Assembly: GCA_029260495.1 (NCBI GenBank)
Contig: JAJDDD010000009.1
Location: forward strand, 684,266 to 748,265
Source of the DNA: Phycisphaerales bacterium
GTDB lineage: Bacteria > Planctomycetota > Phycisphaerae > Phycisphaerales > UBA1924
Direction: 5' to 3'
Length of the DNA stretch: 64,000 bases
Numbering within the stretch: the stretch's first letter is position 1; each line of letters starts with the position of its first letter. Made by a program: the position numbers and the translations under genes. This document shows, in pieces, positions 1 through 9,446 of the stretch. The notes below the pieces were generated by a model that was given only the letters and a program-made list of their open reading frames with translations, ran no database searches and had not been told where the DNA came from.

Positions 1-2719
1 CAGCGGCGCCGACCTGGGCGGCGGCGAATCGCTGCACCAGGCCTTTGGCGATTTGCATTCTGCCGCGGTGGCGGCGGTCGATTTCAGCCAGGGCTCGAGG
101 CGAGCGCGCGCCTAACGCAAAGCGGTCAGCCTCGCGGCGCCAGGCGCGCCAGAGCTTGAGCGCTGAGCCAGCTGGAGTTTCACTCAACCGGCCGGTGACA
201 GATCCTGGAGAGACGCCTCCGAGAGCTGCGACGATGTTTTCATAGGAAGCACCGATGGTGTCCGCCATCGCATCGACCTGCCCAAGTTCGCCGCGACCTG
301 CCATCAGTTCAATCAACGTTTCCACAAGAGTCCGGCGCGCTTGCTGCATCCATCTTGGATCCTTCACGGATGGAAGGCTTTCGTTGGTGATGTCTTCGAT
401 CAGTTCGCTGGTTTCGATTCGGCGCGGGGCTCTGGGAAGTGTTTCGAGAACGCCATTGACGACAGTTGCTTCCTGACGCCGTTGTCGAATTAATCGACGG
501 GCTCGTTCGCGGATTTCCTTGCTCCCTGTGAGCATGGCTGCTTCGGCGAGGGTGTCGGCGTCAATCTGGCCCAGAGGGTGGCGAATCTCGGACAAAGTCA
601 AGATCGCATCAAGGCGATCTGAGGCTCTTCCTGCAGAGAGAAAGGCCAGGGACCAGTCTCCGTCGCGATAGGCGGCAGCTTCATCTACGCTGGCGCCGCC
701 GCCCTGGGTAGCTGCGATCGCTCGATCAATTGGCCCCCACAAATCAGAGACCACGCTGAATGCGTCCTGATCATTGCCCACCCATTTCATAGCAGCGGCT
801 GCGTTCAGGCGGGAAATGGCGGCGGCATGGGCGAGTGTGCGAAGGATCGCACCTTGTTCGATCGGACGATTGATTTCATCGCGGGCTGCGCGGGTCCAGG
901 CGACCGTGAATGCGTCGATTACGGTCTTGCGCGCGATGTTCCAGGCGCTGGTGTAGCGATCGCGCAACGCTTCACGCTCTTCAGGTTTTGCTGATCGAGC
1001 GAGCGCCATGGAGAGACCCACACCCGGCGCCTGTGATTCTCGCATCAGCCATTCTGTGACGACGGCGAGTTCTTGTGTTGGTATTTTCATGGCGCCGAGC
1101 CAGGTGACGAGGCGAAGCTGCGCCTGCGTTGGGCTGCTCAATCGCTCGTCACCTCTGCGGGCGCCCCAGTCCAGTTGCTCGAGAAGCAGCGCCAGGGCGT
1201 TGCGCACATTGGAATCTTTTGAGGGAGTGCGATCCACTGCTTGAAGAAGTGCTTCACTGGCGTCAAGAAACATTTCTTCGCGAAGGCGTTTTCGTTCGCT
1301 CTCACCGGGCGCCGGGATAAGCTGGGAGACTCCTGCCACGTTGACGATCCAGTCGCGCCACACATCGAGTCTTTGTTCGCTGGTTTCATTCTGAAGTGGA
1401 GCATGAAGCCTGTTCACAGCGTGTTCGAGCGCGACCTGGGCGCCTTCTGTGAAGGTTAGTTTGTTCGTTGGGCGCGCGCCTGCAAGCATTGTGCTTAATT
1501 GGCTGGTGATTTCAGTGCTTGCGCCCGGCGCCAGCTCGCGCTCGCGCGACAGGCGGGTGAGCATTCCTGAGGCCCAGACAAACCTGCGAAGCTGATCGGC
1601 ATTCAACTCCCCACGCCAGGATTCACGAGCTTCACCGCCGGTCGCAACTGCATTGATGGCGCGCCTGGCGGATTCTGATCCCGCGGGCGCTCGATAGAGA
1701 AAGTCCGTCACCGCTTCGTTTGCCGCGGTGAGAGCAGCGGGTTCGAATTCAGGCCACTGGATCGCGAGCTCGCGTATCGCTTTTTCAAATCGCCACGCGG
1801 CATCGCCGGGATTGCGCCCGTATCGTGCGCTGGCGTCGCGCAGAGCGCCCAACACTTCGGCGGGCTCGCGCAGCGCGAGCGCTTCACGGATACGGTGCGC
1901 CTGGGCATCGGAGGCTTCATCAATTTTGCGGCTTGATTGCGCTTCCGCGTCGGCCGCCCCAGTTCCCGACGGCTGCGCTTGCGGTTGCTGGAGTGTCACC
2001 GCTCCGGATTCCGCACCCGGATGGTCGTGTGAGGAACGAAGGACCATCGCGACGGAGCCGATGATGATGACGCATAGAACAAGGAACGCTCCGGTCCCGA
2101 CAGCGATGTTGCGCGTTGCGGCTTGAGCGTTTGCGCTGTCTCGATCCATATCGCCCTGGAGTTCTTCATAGAAGGTGCGAGCCTGAGTGGCAGATGTTGC
2201 TGCGCTTATGTTGTTCCTGATAGGCGCGAGGCTGTCCGGCGCTGTTCTGGCCGAGGCGCTCCCGGGTCGTAGGGCTTGCCTGACTTCGCGCGTATTCAGC
2301 CCGTGAAGATGGGCGAGGGCCAGGAGGCGCTTCTTTGTCTGGCGGTTGAGCCCGCCGCCCGCGACGATTAGGGGCGCCGCGAGCCCTCGGAATGACCGCA
2401 TCCGCTGCGCGCGGTTGGGGTCTTCTCCTGGTGTTATGTCTGGCGCGGTAAACGTTGAAAGACTTCCCTGCCGGGCGAGGTGCTCGCGAACGTCGCGATC
2501 GAGCAACTGGGCTGCGGCGGAAAAAAGCGCGAGACGCACTTCATCTGCTTCGTGGCTGTTGCCCTGGGGGTGCTCTGCCAATCGCGCCAGGCGCCGGCCG
2601 AGGCCTGCATGAACAGCCTCGTTATCGCACTGCAAGAGGTCGAGCCCGAGTAGGTCAAAGGGACCGTGCGAGCCTGCGGGCAGCCCAAGAAAACGCTGGA
2701 TGGGAGAGGGAGCGTCTAT
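1..2719 (-). CDS. large single-TM protein, N-terminal part (runs off left edge), probable ATA start
   Basis: Partial: the minus-strand frame is open from base 2764 to base 1 (over 900 codons). Product not recognised. The first ~75 residues form a block (RFLGLPAG, FDLLGL, HPQGNSHEADEVRLAL) resembling the short 'xxLLGL' opening of other planctomycete envelope proteins. One TM segment lies at about residues 206-227 (GAFLVLCVIIIGSVAMVL), then a long helix-rich Ala/Arg/Glu part, probably extracytoplasmic. No ATG, GTG or TTG lies between the upstream stop and this block. ATA at 2719 sits 6 nt after GGAGG and overlaps the upstream stop as ATAG, mimicking the ATGA overlaps elsewhere in the operon. 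The first in-frame ATG (2401) would delete the conserved block. Last gene seen of the VWA/TolQ/ExbD operon, so probably a partner in that envelope system (inference). Confidence 0.75.
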   Translation of the reverse strand, partial: MDAPSPIQRFLGLPAGSHGPFDLLGLDLLQCDNEAVHAGLGRRLARLAEHPQGNSHEADEVRLALFSAAAQLLDRDVREHLARQGSLSTFTAPDITPGEDPNRAQRMRSFRGLAAPLIVAGGGLNRQTKKRLLALAHLHGLNTREVRQALRPGSASARTAPDSLAPIRNNISAATSATQARTFYEELQGDMDRDSANAQAATRNIAVGTGAFLVLCVIIIGSVAMVLRSSHDHPGAESGAVTLQQPQAQPSGTGAADAEAQSSRKIDEASDAQAHRIREALALREPAEVLGALRDASARYGRNPGDAAWRFEKAIRELAIQWPEFEPAALTAANEAVTDFLYRAPAGSESARRAINAVATGGEARESWRGELNADQLRRFVWASGMLTRLSRERELAPGASTEITSQLSTMLAGARPTNKLTFTEGAQVALEHAVNRLHAPLQNETSEQRLDVWRDWIVNVAGVSQLIPAPGESERKRLREEMFLDASEALLQAVDRTPSKDSNVRNALALLLEQLDWGARRGDERLSSPTQAQLRLVTWLGAMKIPTQELAVVTEWLMRESQAPGVGLSMALARSAKPEEREALRDRYTSAWNIARKTVIDAFTVAWTRAARDEINRPIEQGAILRTLAHAAAISRLNAAAAMKWVGNDQDAFSVVSDLWGPIDRAIAATQGGGASVDEAAAYRDGDWSLAFLSAGRASDRLDAILTLSEIRHPLGQIDADTLAEAAMLTGSKEIRERARRLIRQRRQEATVVNGVLETLPRAPRRIETSELIEDITNESLPSVKDPRWMQQARRTLVETLIELMAGRGELGQVDAMADTIGASYENIVAALGGVSPGSVTGRLSETPAGSALKLWRAWRREADRFALGARSPRALAEIDRRHRGRMQIAKGLVQRFAAAQVGAA

Positions 2720-5478
2720 TTGGCGCCTCCTGCTGGCGGGGCATCCGAGTTGTTGAGTTGGGCATCAAGTTGGCGCAGCTTCTGCGACCATGGCTCCGGA
2801 CCAAGATCAGGATGAAGCACCTTGAGTTGATCGAGAGCGGATCGCGCTCGCGATAGATCAGTCTTGCTCAGCAACTGAATTAATCGATATCGAACTTCAA
2901 ACCAGTCGCGCGATCCGACGCGCAGTCCGGCAGAGAGATCGCGCCAGCAATCAATCGCTGTTTCATAGTTCAGGGCGTCTTCTGAAAGATCAGCCAGCTC
3001 GCGCAGGACCATCCTGCTGCGCGGCTCTATGGTTCGGGCATTGCGAAACATGCGAATCGCCAACCCGCGCATGTTTTCGTCATCGCGCCGGCGCCAGAGG
3101 TCTGCTGCCGCCTCGCCGACAGTTGTCAGCACGGTGAGGGCGACGCCTCCTTGGAGTTGGACATCTTCATTGTTCTCTTGCAAGAGTTTTGCGCCCTGCT
3201 GAACGACGATTTGCGCTGCTTCCAATGTTTCATCTGCGGGGGCGCCGCGCTTCTTCGCGTCGCGCCATCGCATGGTCGCGTGGCGGAACAGGAGTCGTGT
3301 CGCCGCGGAGGCGTATCGCTGGCCATCTTCGCTCTCACTGCTGATGGAGTTGACAATCTCTTTCGCGAGCACAACATCGCCGCGCGCGAGCGCAATTTGC
3401 GCCCGCCTATAGGCAAACTCGGCGGCCAGTTCGCTGCCTTGAAGCAGGCCCTCGTCGTACATGCTCTGGGCCGCGTCCAGTGCGCGATTCGCGCGGGATA
3501 CATCAGGCGCCAGCGAGCCAAGCAGCGCGTCAAGCACGCGCCGGCTGCGCATCATCACAAGCTCAATCGTGCGAGCGTCTCCGCTGCCTGCTCGGACACG
3601 ATCCAGAAAGAGAAGCGGCTCGGCGATTTCTGAATACCGCAGGGCTGTCCACTCTCTTTCATCAGGTGGGGATTCGCGATACTGTTTCCATAACAGTCGC
3701 GACGCGTGTCGCCGGGCTGTCTCGTAGGCTGGTGAGTCCGCGCGGATGCGCAGCAGCAACTCGACCGATTCCTCTGCTGATAGCTCCCCGCTCGTCCCCT
3801 GTTTGAGCAACATCGAGGCGGCGAGGCGATGCGTTGAATGCTCTTCAATGAATTGCTTGACTAACGTCGATCGTTCGGTTCGGGCATCGTCGTCAGCACC
3901 TGAGGCCAGGCCCATATCCAGAGCACGGATTGCCAGAGCAAGCGCGTCGGCGGCGCGGGCATCGTCGGACATGAGGAGTGATGCCTGAGCCAATCGCCTG
4001 GCTGCATTGCGCAAGTCTTGAACAGAAACACTGGCTTGTGCGCCAGTTGGCGCTGCACCGTAGTACAGGCTTAATCCCAGCAAGAACGCGGTATTTCCTC
4101 GCGCCCGTTCAAACTGCGTTGCGTCGTCGGCGGCGAGGGCTGCTTCGAATGAGACGACCGCTTGTCGATAGGTTTGTGCGATGTCGGCGGACTTGGTTGG
4201 CTTTCCTGAGTCTTCGTTTCCGGATTGGTGGGCCGCCCGGGCGCTTTCATAGGCGCGCAGGCCGCGCACATGATGCGCGATGAATCCGGTCGAGCCGATT
4301 GGCGCGGTGCCATACTTCGTTGCCAGGTCGAGCACCTGGGCGAGTTCGCCCTGCTGGACAAGCGATGTGAGGGCTGTTTGTGCGAGTGATCGTGTCGCTT
4401 CAATGAGCTCTTTCCGATGCGGATCCGCATCCAGCGCAAGCACCGCAAGCATCCGTGCTTCACCAACTGACAATCCACTTCCGCCTCTTTTGCGCAGAAC
4501 CTCTGTGATAAAGCGATCAAGATCAAACCAGCGCTGAGCTCGCGCGAGCACAGTCATGCGCCGAGCTGGTAGCTCTGCGAGGACAGGCGGCGCTGCATGC
4601 TCTTCTATTTCAACTTTATCAAGCCACCGCAGCGCTTCATCAGCGTTGCCACGGATGCTCTCGCATATTCCAACGCCAATTGCCGCCCGGGCGACGTGTT
4701 CGTACGCGAGCAAATTGCCATGTACACGATCAATCTCCGGCGCCTTGCCGGGTTGGGCGTTGAGGAGCCAGCCAAAGCTCTGCATGGCGTCTGTCGCGGC
4801 GCCAGGGGCATTGGTGAGTTCAGCGGTGTAAGTTGCAGCCCACCCAGCGAGGAACATGGCGAGTGAACGCTGGCGCCGGGCGATGGCGAGGCGCTCGCCG
4901 ATCAGATCTAGATCTGCCTCGCGCGCCGCTTCCTCCTGGCGTTCGAAATCTTCAACGATGCGATGGGCAGCAGCGCCAATCGCTTCCAGCTCTCGACGTA
5001 GACCACGAAATGCCCGCAAGGCTTCGTCGCGTTGAACTGGCTCGACGAGTCTCAGGCGCCATGATTCAGCTGTTTTTTCCGCTCGCTTGAAGACGGCGCG
5101 GTGCAGACTCAGCCGTAAATCGGTAGAAGCCGCCTTGGGCGCCGCTGACAATAACTCGCGCCCCAGCGCTTCAAGCCGGTCGCGTTCATCGTCCGTTTCA
5201 GCGGCGTCCATGAGTTTGACATAGAGCTCTGCTAACTGCTCTGCGAGCTCTGCCTGCCTGGCGCCCACGCTCTGCGACAGTCGTGCTCGCAACTGCACAG
5301 CGAGCAGCGCGTCGAGCCCGCGATCGGCCAGATATGTCTCAATGGCGTCTTCGGCTTCAGCAAACTCCGCGGTGCTCGCGCGTGCATGCGGTGTGTGCGT
5401 GGGCGCTATCAACACCACGACTAATGCGGCCCCAAGCAGCAAGCCTCGTCGATGATATTGCTCACTCGACTGGCACAT
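2716..5478 (-). CDS. exported alpha-helical (TPR-like) protein, 920 aa
   Basis: Unrecognised large exported protein. The N-terminus has a signal peptide (RRGLLLGAALVVVLIAP, then HARAST). The rest is almost entirely helical, rich in Ala/Leu/Arg/Glu, with TPR-like spacing (for example NADEALRWLDKVEIEEHA and RARSALDQLKVLHPDLG). No catalytic motif is visible. The ATG at 5478 overlaps the upstream exbD-like gene by 17 nt, and the stop overlaps the next gene. The context (VWA, TolQ- and ExbD-like genes) suggests a periplasmic scaffold or partner of a proton-motive-force-driven complex. That role is inference; the helical repeat nature is read from composition only. Confidence 0.85.
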   Translation of the reverse strand: MCQSSEQYHRRGLLLGAALVVVLIAPTHTPHARASTAEFAEAEDAIETYLADRGLDALLAVQLRARLSQSVGARQAELAEQLAELYVKLMDAAETDDERDRLEALGRELLSAAPKAASTDLRLSLHRAVFKRAEKTAESWRLRLVEPVQRDEALRAFRGLRRELEAIGAAAHRIVEDFERQEEAAREADLDLIGERLAIARRQRSLAMFLAGWAATYTAELTNAPGAATDAMQSFGWLLNAQPGKAPEIDRVHGNLLAYEHVARAAIGVGICESIRGNADEALRWLDKVEIEEHAAPPVLAELPARRMTVLARAQRWFDLDRFITEVLRKRGGSGLSVGEARMLAVLALDADPHRKELIEATRSLAQTALTSLVQQGELAQVLDLATKYGTAPIGSTGFIAHHVRGLRAYESARAAHQSGNEDSGKPTKSADIAQTYRQAVVSFEAALAADDATQFERARGNTAFLLGLSLYYGAAPTGAQASVSVQDLRNAARRLAQASLLMSDDARAADALALAIRALDMGLASGADDDARTERSTLVKQFIEEHSTHRLAASMLLKQGTSGELSAEESVELLLRIRADSPAYETARRHASRLLWKQYRESPPDEREWTALRYSEIAEPLLFLDRVRAGSGDARTIELVMMRSRRVLDALLGSLAPDVSRANRALDAAQSMYDEGLLQGSELAAEFAYRRAQIALARGDVVLAKEIVNSISSESEDGQRYASAATRLLFRHATMRWRDAKKRGAPADETLEAAQIVVQQGAKLLQENNEDVQLQGGVALTVLTTVGEAAADLWRRRDDENMRGLAIRMFRNARTIEPRSRMVLRELADLSEDALNYETAIDCWRDLSAGLRVGSRDWFEVRYRLIQLLSKTDLSRARSALDQLKVLHPDLGPEPWSQKLRQLDAQLNNSDAPPAGGAK

Positions 5479-5878
5479 AGTTCACTTTCTCAAAGCCAGC
5501 ATCCCTGCACGCCTGGAGCGCTGCCGCGGACCATCCCACATGCACGTTGCGATCCACACGCACGAAAACTCCACCCTCCTTGGGAAGAGTTCGCAGGAGT
5601 TCCGTGAGCGAAGGTTGATCGCGCGTGACACGATCACCCAGGACAAAGGCGGGGGCGCCATCGACAAGCATCGCCTCGACAATCTGGGGCTGAAGGTCTG
5701 CCGCCTTGCCGGTTTTTCGCTCTGTGTGCAGCGAAGAGGCGAGCTGGCGCTCAGGCGCGCTGAATGTTGTCGTCACCATAAAAAAGATGAGCAGCAGGAA
5801 GATGACATCGATCATGCTCGTGAGCTGCAAGCGAGGCAGTGTACTGCGCAGCTGGCTGCGAGGGGGCGTGAAGTTCAT
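5462..5878 (-). CDS. ExbD/TolR-family biopolymer transport protein (second copy)
   Basis: 138 aa, normal for ExbD/TolR. The N-terminal TM helix carries the family signature (LQLTSMIDVIFLLLIFFMV) with the proton-pathway Asp, followed by a periplasmic domain ending VNYVPVE. In the ExbB-ExbD and TolQ-TolR families this subunit couples proton flow through the ExbB/TolQ channel to envelope work. The ATG at 5878 overlaps the stop of the upstream exbD-like gene by 4 nt (ATGA). The two ExbD-like proteins differ, which suggests a heteromeric complex as in other planctomycete TolQ-TolR-TolR clusters (inference). Confidence 0.92.
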   Translation of the reverse strand: MNFTPPRSQLRSTLPRLQLTSMIDVIFLLLIFFMVTTTFSAPERQLASSLHTERKTGKAADLQPQIVEAMLVDGAPAFVLGDRVTRDQPSLTELLRTLPKEGGVFVRVDRNVHVGWSAAALQACRDAGFEKVNYVPVE

Positions 5879-6321
5879 GAGGCGCCTCCTGCGGAACCGG
5901 GCGATGGAGCTTCTGTCGCCAGTCGCCAGCTTCTTACTCCGAGGTCCGTGACGCCGAGCGCAATGTCATTGACGACACTTGTCGGAGCTGATTGATCTGC
6001 ACGAATCCAAAGCTGCACATTTGCAGCGTCGCCGCTGGCCTTCCGGATTTCAGCGTTGACCATGCCGAGAAGCTCACGGAATGAAACTTCGCGCTGATCC
6101 ACAATGATTCCGCCGAGCCGGGTGACGTTGATAACAAGGCCGGTCGTCTCTTCAACTTCTTTTTCACCTTGCTGTTCTGGAAGCTCCACTTCGGTGCGCG
6201 TGAGGCGGGCAAACTGCGCCGTCGTCATGAAGAAGACGATCAGTAAGAATACGACATCGACCATTGGCGTTAGGTCGAGGTTGAGCAAATGCCCGCCACG
6301 ATGTTCCGGGGTCAGCTTCAT
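5875..6321 (-). CDS. ExbD/TolR-family biopolymer transport protein (first copy)
   Basis: 148 aa. The N-terminus MKLTPEHRGGHLLNLDLTPM precedes a single TM helix with the ExbD signature (LTPMVDVVFLLIVFFM) containing the conserved Asp. A periplasmic domain follows with the usual 'IRADQSAPTSVVNDI' type segment (family consensus I-x-AD-x-x-x-x-Y/V). It starts in a 4-nt ATGA overlap with the TolQ/ExbB-like gene and ends in the same kind of overlap with the second ExbD-like gene. Expected partner of the channel protein next door. The absence of tonB, pal or tolB in the visible part makes a classical Tol-Pal or siderophore role unproven. Confidence 0.93.
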   Translation of the reverse strand: MKLTPEHRGGHLLNLDLTPMVDVVFLLIVFFMTTAQFARLTRTEVELPEQQGEKEVEETTGLVINVTRLGGIIVDQREVSFRELLGMVNAEIRKASGDAANVQLWIRADQSAPTSVVNDIALGVTDLGVRSWRLATEAPSPGSAGGAS

Positions 6322-7151
6322 GCGCCCTTTGCTGGAGATGATGGTGGAGGCCCGGCAATTGCTGTAGCGCCGCCCTGCTGGACTCGCGGGGTTGGCGCTC
6401 GAGCAGCAGGTGCGCCCGCGCTCGCCGAGCTTGGCGTACTCCCCGTCGCGTCGGCGTGTTCAATCAATGCTGCGAGATCAGCGATGGTCAAAGCAATTTC
6501 CGAAACCAGCGCATCGATTCGATTCCGAAAGTAGGTGAACGCCGCCATGCTGGGGATGGCGAGTGTGAGCCCCATGAGCGTAGTCACGAGCGCCTGGCTG
6601 ATATCGCCAGCGAGTTGATCAGGCCTGGCGAAGCCTTGGGTTGTGCTAATTGTATTGAACGCTCCCACCATGCCGACCACTGTTCCAAGCAGCCCGAGCA
6701 TCGGCGCAATCCCGGTGATCAATCCCAGGCCATCCGTGGAGCGATACATCCGTGACGCCTGCTCCTGCCCCGCTTCTTCCAGCGCCCCCTTTAGCTCCAG
6801 CATGCCGAACGGTGAGCGCTGCGCGCGTGAGAGCCCGGCGCCGACAACATTTGCAAGAAAACTTTGATGATCCTCGTCCTGACAGTACGCGACGGCGCCC
6901 TCGAGATTTGCCTCTGAGAGAAGCCGCTCCAGCTCCTTGACATCTTCGTCCGGCGCTAGCCGCGTGCGCCGAAGCTGAAGCATGTGCATCACCATGAGAG
7001 CGACCGCGACGAATGAGAGCAGAACGATCACATATGCCACGGAGCCGCCTGCGACGATCATCTCAAGCACTGAAAAGCCTGAATCTCCGCCCTCCTCCTG
7101 CGCAAGCGTGAGCGCCTGATGTGTGGATTGAAACGCGCTCAGATAAGTCAT
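6318..7151 (-). CDS. MotA/TolQ/ExbB-family proton channel protein
   Basis: 277 aa with three expected TM regions: about residues 35-58 (AYVIVLLSFVAVALMVMHML), 140-165 (GIAPMLGLLGTVVGMVGAF, the most conserved motif of the family) and 188-210 (ALVTTLMGLTLAIPSMAAF). The C-terminus has a Pro/Ala/Ser-rich tail of ~40 residues that the family does not normally need. It forms the inner-membrane stator channel that works with the two ExbD/TolR proteins encoded directly downstream. ATGA overlaps on both sides show tight translational coupling. Substrate or mechanical target unknown. Confidence 0.93.
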   Translation of the reverse strand: MTYLSAFQSTHQALTLAQEEGGDSGFSVLEMIVAGGSVAYVIVLLSFVAVALMVMHMLQLRRTRLAPDEDVKELERLLSEANLEGAVAYCQDEDHQSFLANVVGAGLSRAQRSPFGMLELKGALEEAGQEQASRMYRSTDGLGLITGIAPMLGLLGTVVGMVGAFNTISTTQGFARPDQLAGDISQALVTTLMGLTLAIPSMAAFTYFRNRIDALVSEIALTIADLAALIEHADATGSTPSSASAGAPAARAPTPRVQQGGATAIAGPPPSSPAKGA

Positions 7152-8305
7152 ATCGCGGATGCCTCACTTTCGTTTCGTTGCCCAACTGCGTTTTCGTTTT
7201 CTCTCGGCGCACTCCGGCTTGCTGCCTCAGTTTGCATCAGAAGCCGTAGTGCCGGGTGGTTTTCATCGCGCGCTATTAACTCGGCCCGAAGCAGCGCCGC
7301 GCCGGTGTGATGGCCATTACGATCAAGCTCGCGGCTCGCCTCAGCGAGCGCGACGCCAACCAGAAATGGTTGCCCACTTCCAAAGCGAGCCGGCACATGC
7401 AGGAGATGCACCACGCCCAACGCTCGCTCATCCTCGTCTGGCTCCATGAGCAATGACCGTCCTATTGCGATCCGACTCCACGCTTCGCGCCAAGTTGCCA
7501 GATTTCTCTCGAGCTGTTCCAGCAACTGGGTTCGGGCGCTTCGCCGCCCGCGTTCATCTTGTTGTGTTGCAGAGACGATCAACTCCGCGAAGCGAACTCC
7601 CGGGTGCTCCGTCGTCAGGTCGCTTGTTGCAGCGCCGGCGCGCCCGACCGATTGCAGCGCCGCCCGACGCCAGACACTCGCCAGCTCCGCTGCCAACCCC
7701 TCGTGATCCTGCTCGTTCGCCAGAGCGCCTCCCGGCTCGAGCATTACCTCGACGGCGGGGCCGCCAAGAAACATCGGGGGCAACTCCGGCGCAAGCCCCC
7801 ATCTGCGATCGACGCCAAAGGAGTCAAGAGTGTCAGCATCTATGTCGCGTATTTCGCCTTGCGCATCGGCTGGGCTCCCCATGCCGGCGTCAATAAGGCG
7901 CACTGTCTCAAGCCAGGGCGCAACAGCCCCGATCTGCGAGCCTGCGCTCAGGCGACATTTCAGAAGCCCCTCAGCGACGATCAGTGTTGTTGGCCCGTTG
8001 ACTCCAGCAACTTTTTGAAACAGCTCTTCAAAGAGCGGCCGAGAGAGCGAAACGTCCCCCCGCGCCAGCCGAATGCGTGCCCGCCAGGCAAGTTCACCAA
8101 GCTCAACGAATGGCTCTGCGTCATGCGCAAAATCGCCCGTCACCCTTTTGACACGATCCCAGCCGATCAGTCTTCCCGGCTCAGGGCCCAACTGCACGCC
8201 CGCAAGCGACACGCTTTCGATTGGCGCTTCGATTGTTTCGGCGCCTGCGCCGCGAAGCTCGACCGGCCCCAACGCAGCCATCATGATGATCGCGGGAAGA
8301 ATCAC
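7148..8305 (-). CDS. exported protein of unknown function, 385 aa
   Basis: Not recognised. I place the start at the GTG at 8305, which overlaps the stop of the VWA gene in a GTGA 4-mer, matching the ATGA junctions in this operon, and which begins directly with a signal peptide (ILPAIIMMAALGPVELRGAGA). An ATG 96 nt further upstream would add 32 residues encoded inside the VWA gene. The mature part is mixed helical with no visible catalytic motif; an early segment (VSLAGVQLGPEPGRLIGWDRV) resembles short beta elements of planctomycete periplasmic proteins. Co-translated with the VWA and TolQ/ExbD genes, so probably a component of the same envelope system (inference). Confidence 0.8.
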   Translation of the reverse strand: MILPAIIMMAALGPVELRGAGAETIEAPIESVSLAGVQLGPEPGRLIGWDRVKRVTGDFAHDAEPFVELGELAWRARIRLARGDVSLSRPLFEELFQKVAGVNGPTTLIVAEGLLKCRLSAGSQIGAVAPWLETVRLIDAGMGSPADAQGEIRDIDADTLDSFGVDRRWGLAPELPPMFLGGPAVEVMLEPGGALANEQDHEGLAAELASVWRRAALQSVGRAGAATSDLTTEHPGVRFAELIVSATQQDERGRRSARTQLLEQLERNLATWREAWSRIAIGRSLLMEPDEDERALGVVHLLHVPARFGSGQPFLVGVALAEASRELDRNGHHTGAALLRAELIARDENHPALRLLMQTEAASRSAPRENENAVGQRNESEASAI

Positions 8306-9267
8306 AGGTTCGGGTCTACAACATGCGTGTATGTGCCGCCTGACTGGCTCGCCATTTGTCGCAAGAGTTTCTCGGCCTCCTGGCTTACAAACGAGATGCA
8401 ATGGATCGGCGTGAGGCGTCTTCCCTGTTCATTGAACTCCATGACAACCGATGCGACGCGTGAGTCAAAGAGCCCATCGGTCATAAAGTAGATCGCGTCA
8501 GGGCGGGGCTTCATGCGAAATGCAATTTCGAATGCTGGAAGCGGCTCTGTGCCGCCATAGGCGGGGACCGCCCGAATCTCCCGACTTGCCCAACTCTTGT
8601 GTCTTTCGTTCCCGCTGAGCCAGCGCGTTTTGCTGCCGATCAGATGCGCATTGCTCGAATAGAACAACACCTGAAATGACGAATGTTCCAGAAGTCCATC
8701 AATGGAGTTGACGAGCTCTCGGCGCAGCGCCTCGATCTTCGGCCCCGCCATAGAGCCGGACACGTCTACGATGTAGATAAACCGCGAGCCCCGGGCTTCG
8801 ACTCCGAAAAAGGAAGCTGAAGAAGCGGCGCCCCCCACTGCTGCATCCATTCCATCGCCGAGTCCGTCGGCGGCGCCACCCAGAGGTGAAATCTGACCGG
8901 GATCGAGCGACGCGAGTTGTGGCTCGGGGATCGGCCCCTCAAGGTCGGGCGAGCCGACCATTTCGAGTTCAGGAAAGTCGTCGATCGCGAGAACCTCATC
9001 GGGGAGGGTCAGGCGCAGATCCGTGAGCTCCTGCTGGGTGACAACAGCGAACTCAACCTCCTTGGGCCCGCCCTGGGGCGAGCCCTCAGGCCGATCGAGC
9101 CACACCAGCGCGAAGATGAGGGCCAGGGTCGCATGGACGAGCAATGAAACCGCGATCCCCACCACCGAGGCGCGGAAGATCCATTGGCTGACTTTTGTGC
9201 CAAGTGATTCCTCCGGACTCACATCTGGGGAGCCGTCTACAGGTTGCTCCATATTTCCTTCTACCAT
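8302..9267 (-). CDS. membrane-anchored von Willebrand factor A domain protein
   Basis: 321 aa. A short cytoplasmic N-terminus is followed by one TM segment (about residues 33-57, SVVGIAVSLLVHATLALIFA), a Pro/Gly-rich linker, then a VWA domain from about residue 160. The MIDAS motif DVSGS is visible (FIYIVDVSGSMAGPKIEALR), with later TDGLFDS and conserved Thr/Asp positions. VWA domains bind partners through a divalent metal. First gene of the overlapping envelope operon, divergent from pyrH across a 179-nt gap that must hold both promoters. A role as adhesive or assembly factor of the TolQ/ExbD complex is inference. Confidence 0.92.
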   Translation of the reverse strand: MVEGNMEQPVDGSPDVSPEESLGTKVSQWIFRASVVGIAVSLLVHATLALIFALVWLDRPEGSPQGGPKEVEFAVVTQQELTDLRLTLPDEVLAIDDFPELEMVGSPDLEGPIPEPQLASLDPGQISPLGGAADGLGDGMDAAVGGAASSASFFGVEARGSRFIYIVDVSGSMAGPKIEALRRELVNSIDGLLEHSSFQVLFYSSNAHLIGSKTRWLSGNERHKSWASREIRAVPAYGGTEPLPAFEIAFRMKPRPDAIYFMTDGLFDSRVASVVMEFNEQGRRLTPIHCISFVSQEAEKLLRQMASQSGGTYTHVVDPNL

Positions 9268-9446
9268 GCGATCTCCAGCCCGCGCTCGGGGCTCAGGGCA
9301 TCTGCCCCGTCACTCAATCGGTCCGCGCGGCTCCCTCACGATACGCACGGACCTTCGTGCGGTTTCACGTTCGCCCCGGCTTGACCACTTCCCTGACCCC
9401 CGATCCAATGCGCATCCAGCCTCTCGCAGCCACCACGGAGCCACTC

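Noticed and set aside
7559-8491. 310-codon plus-strand open frame
   Set aside because: Shadow of the exported-protein and VWA genes on the minus strand; composition and content not protein-like.
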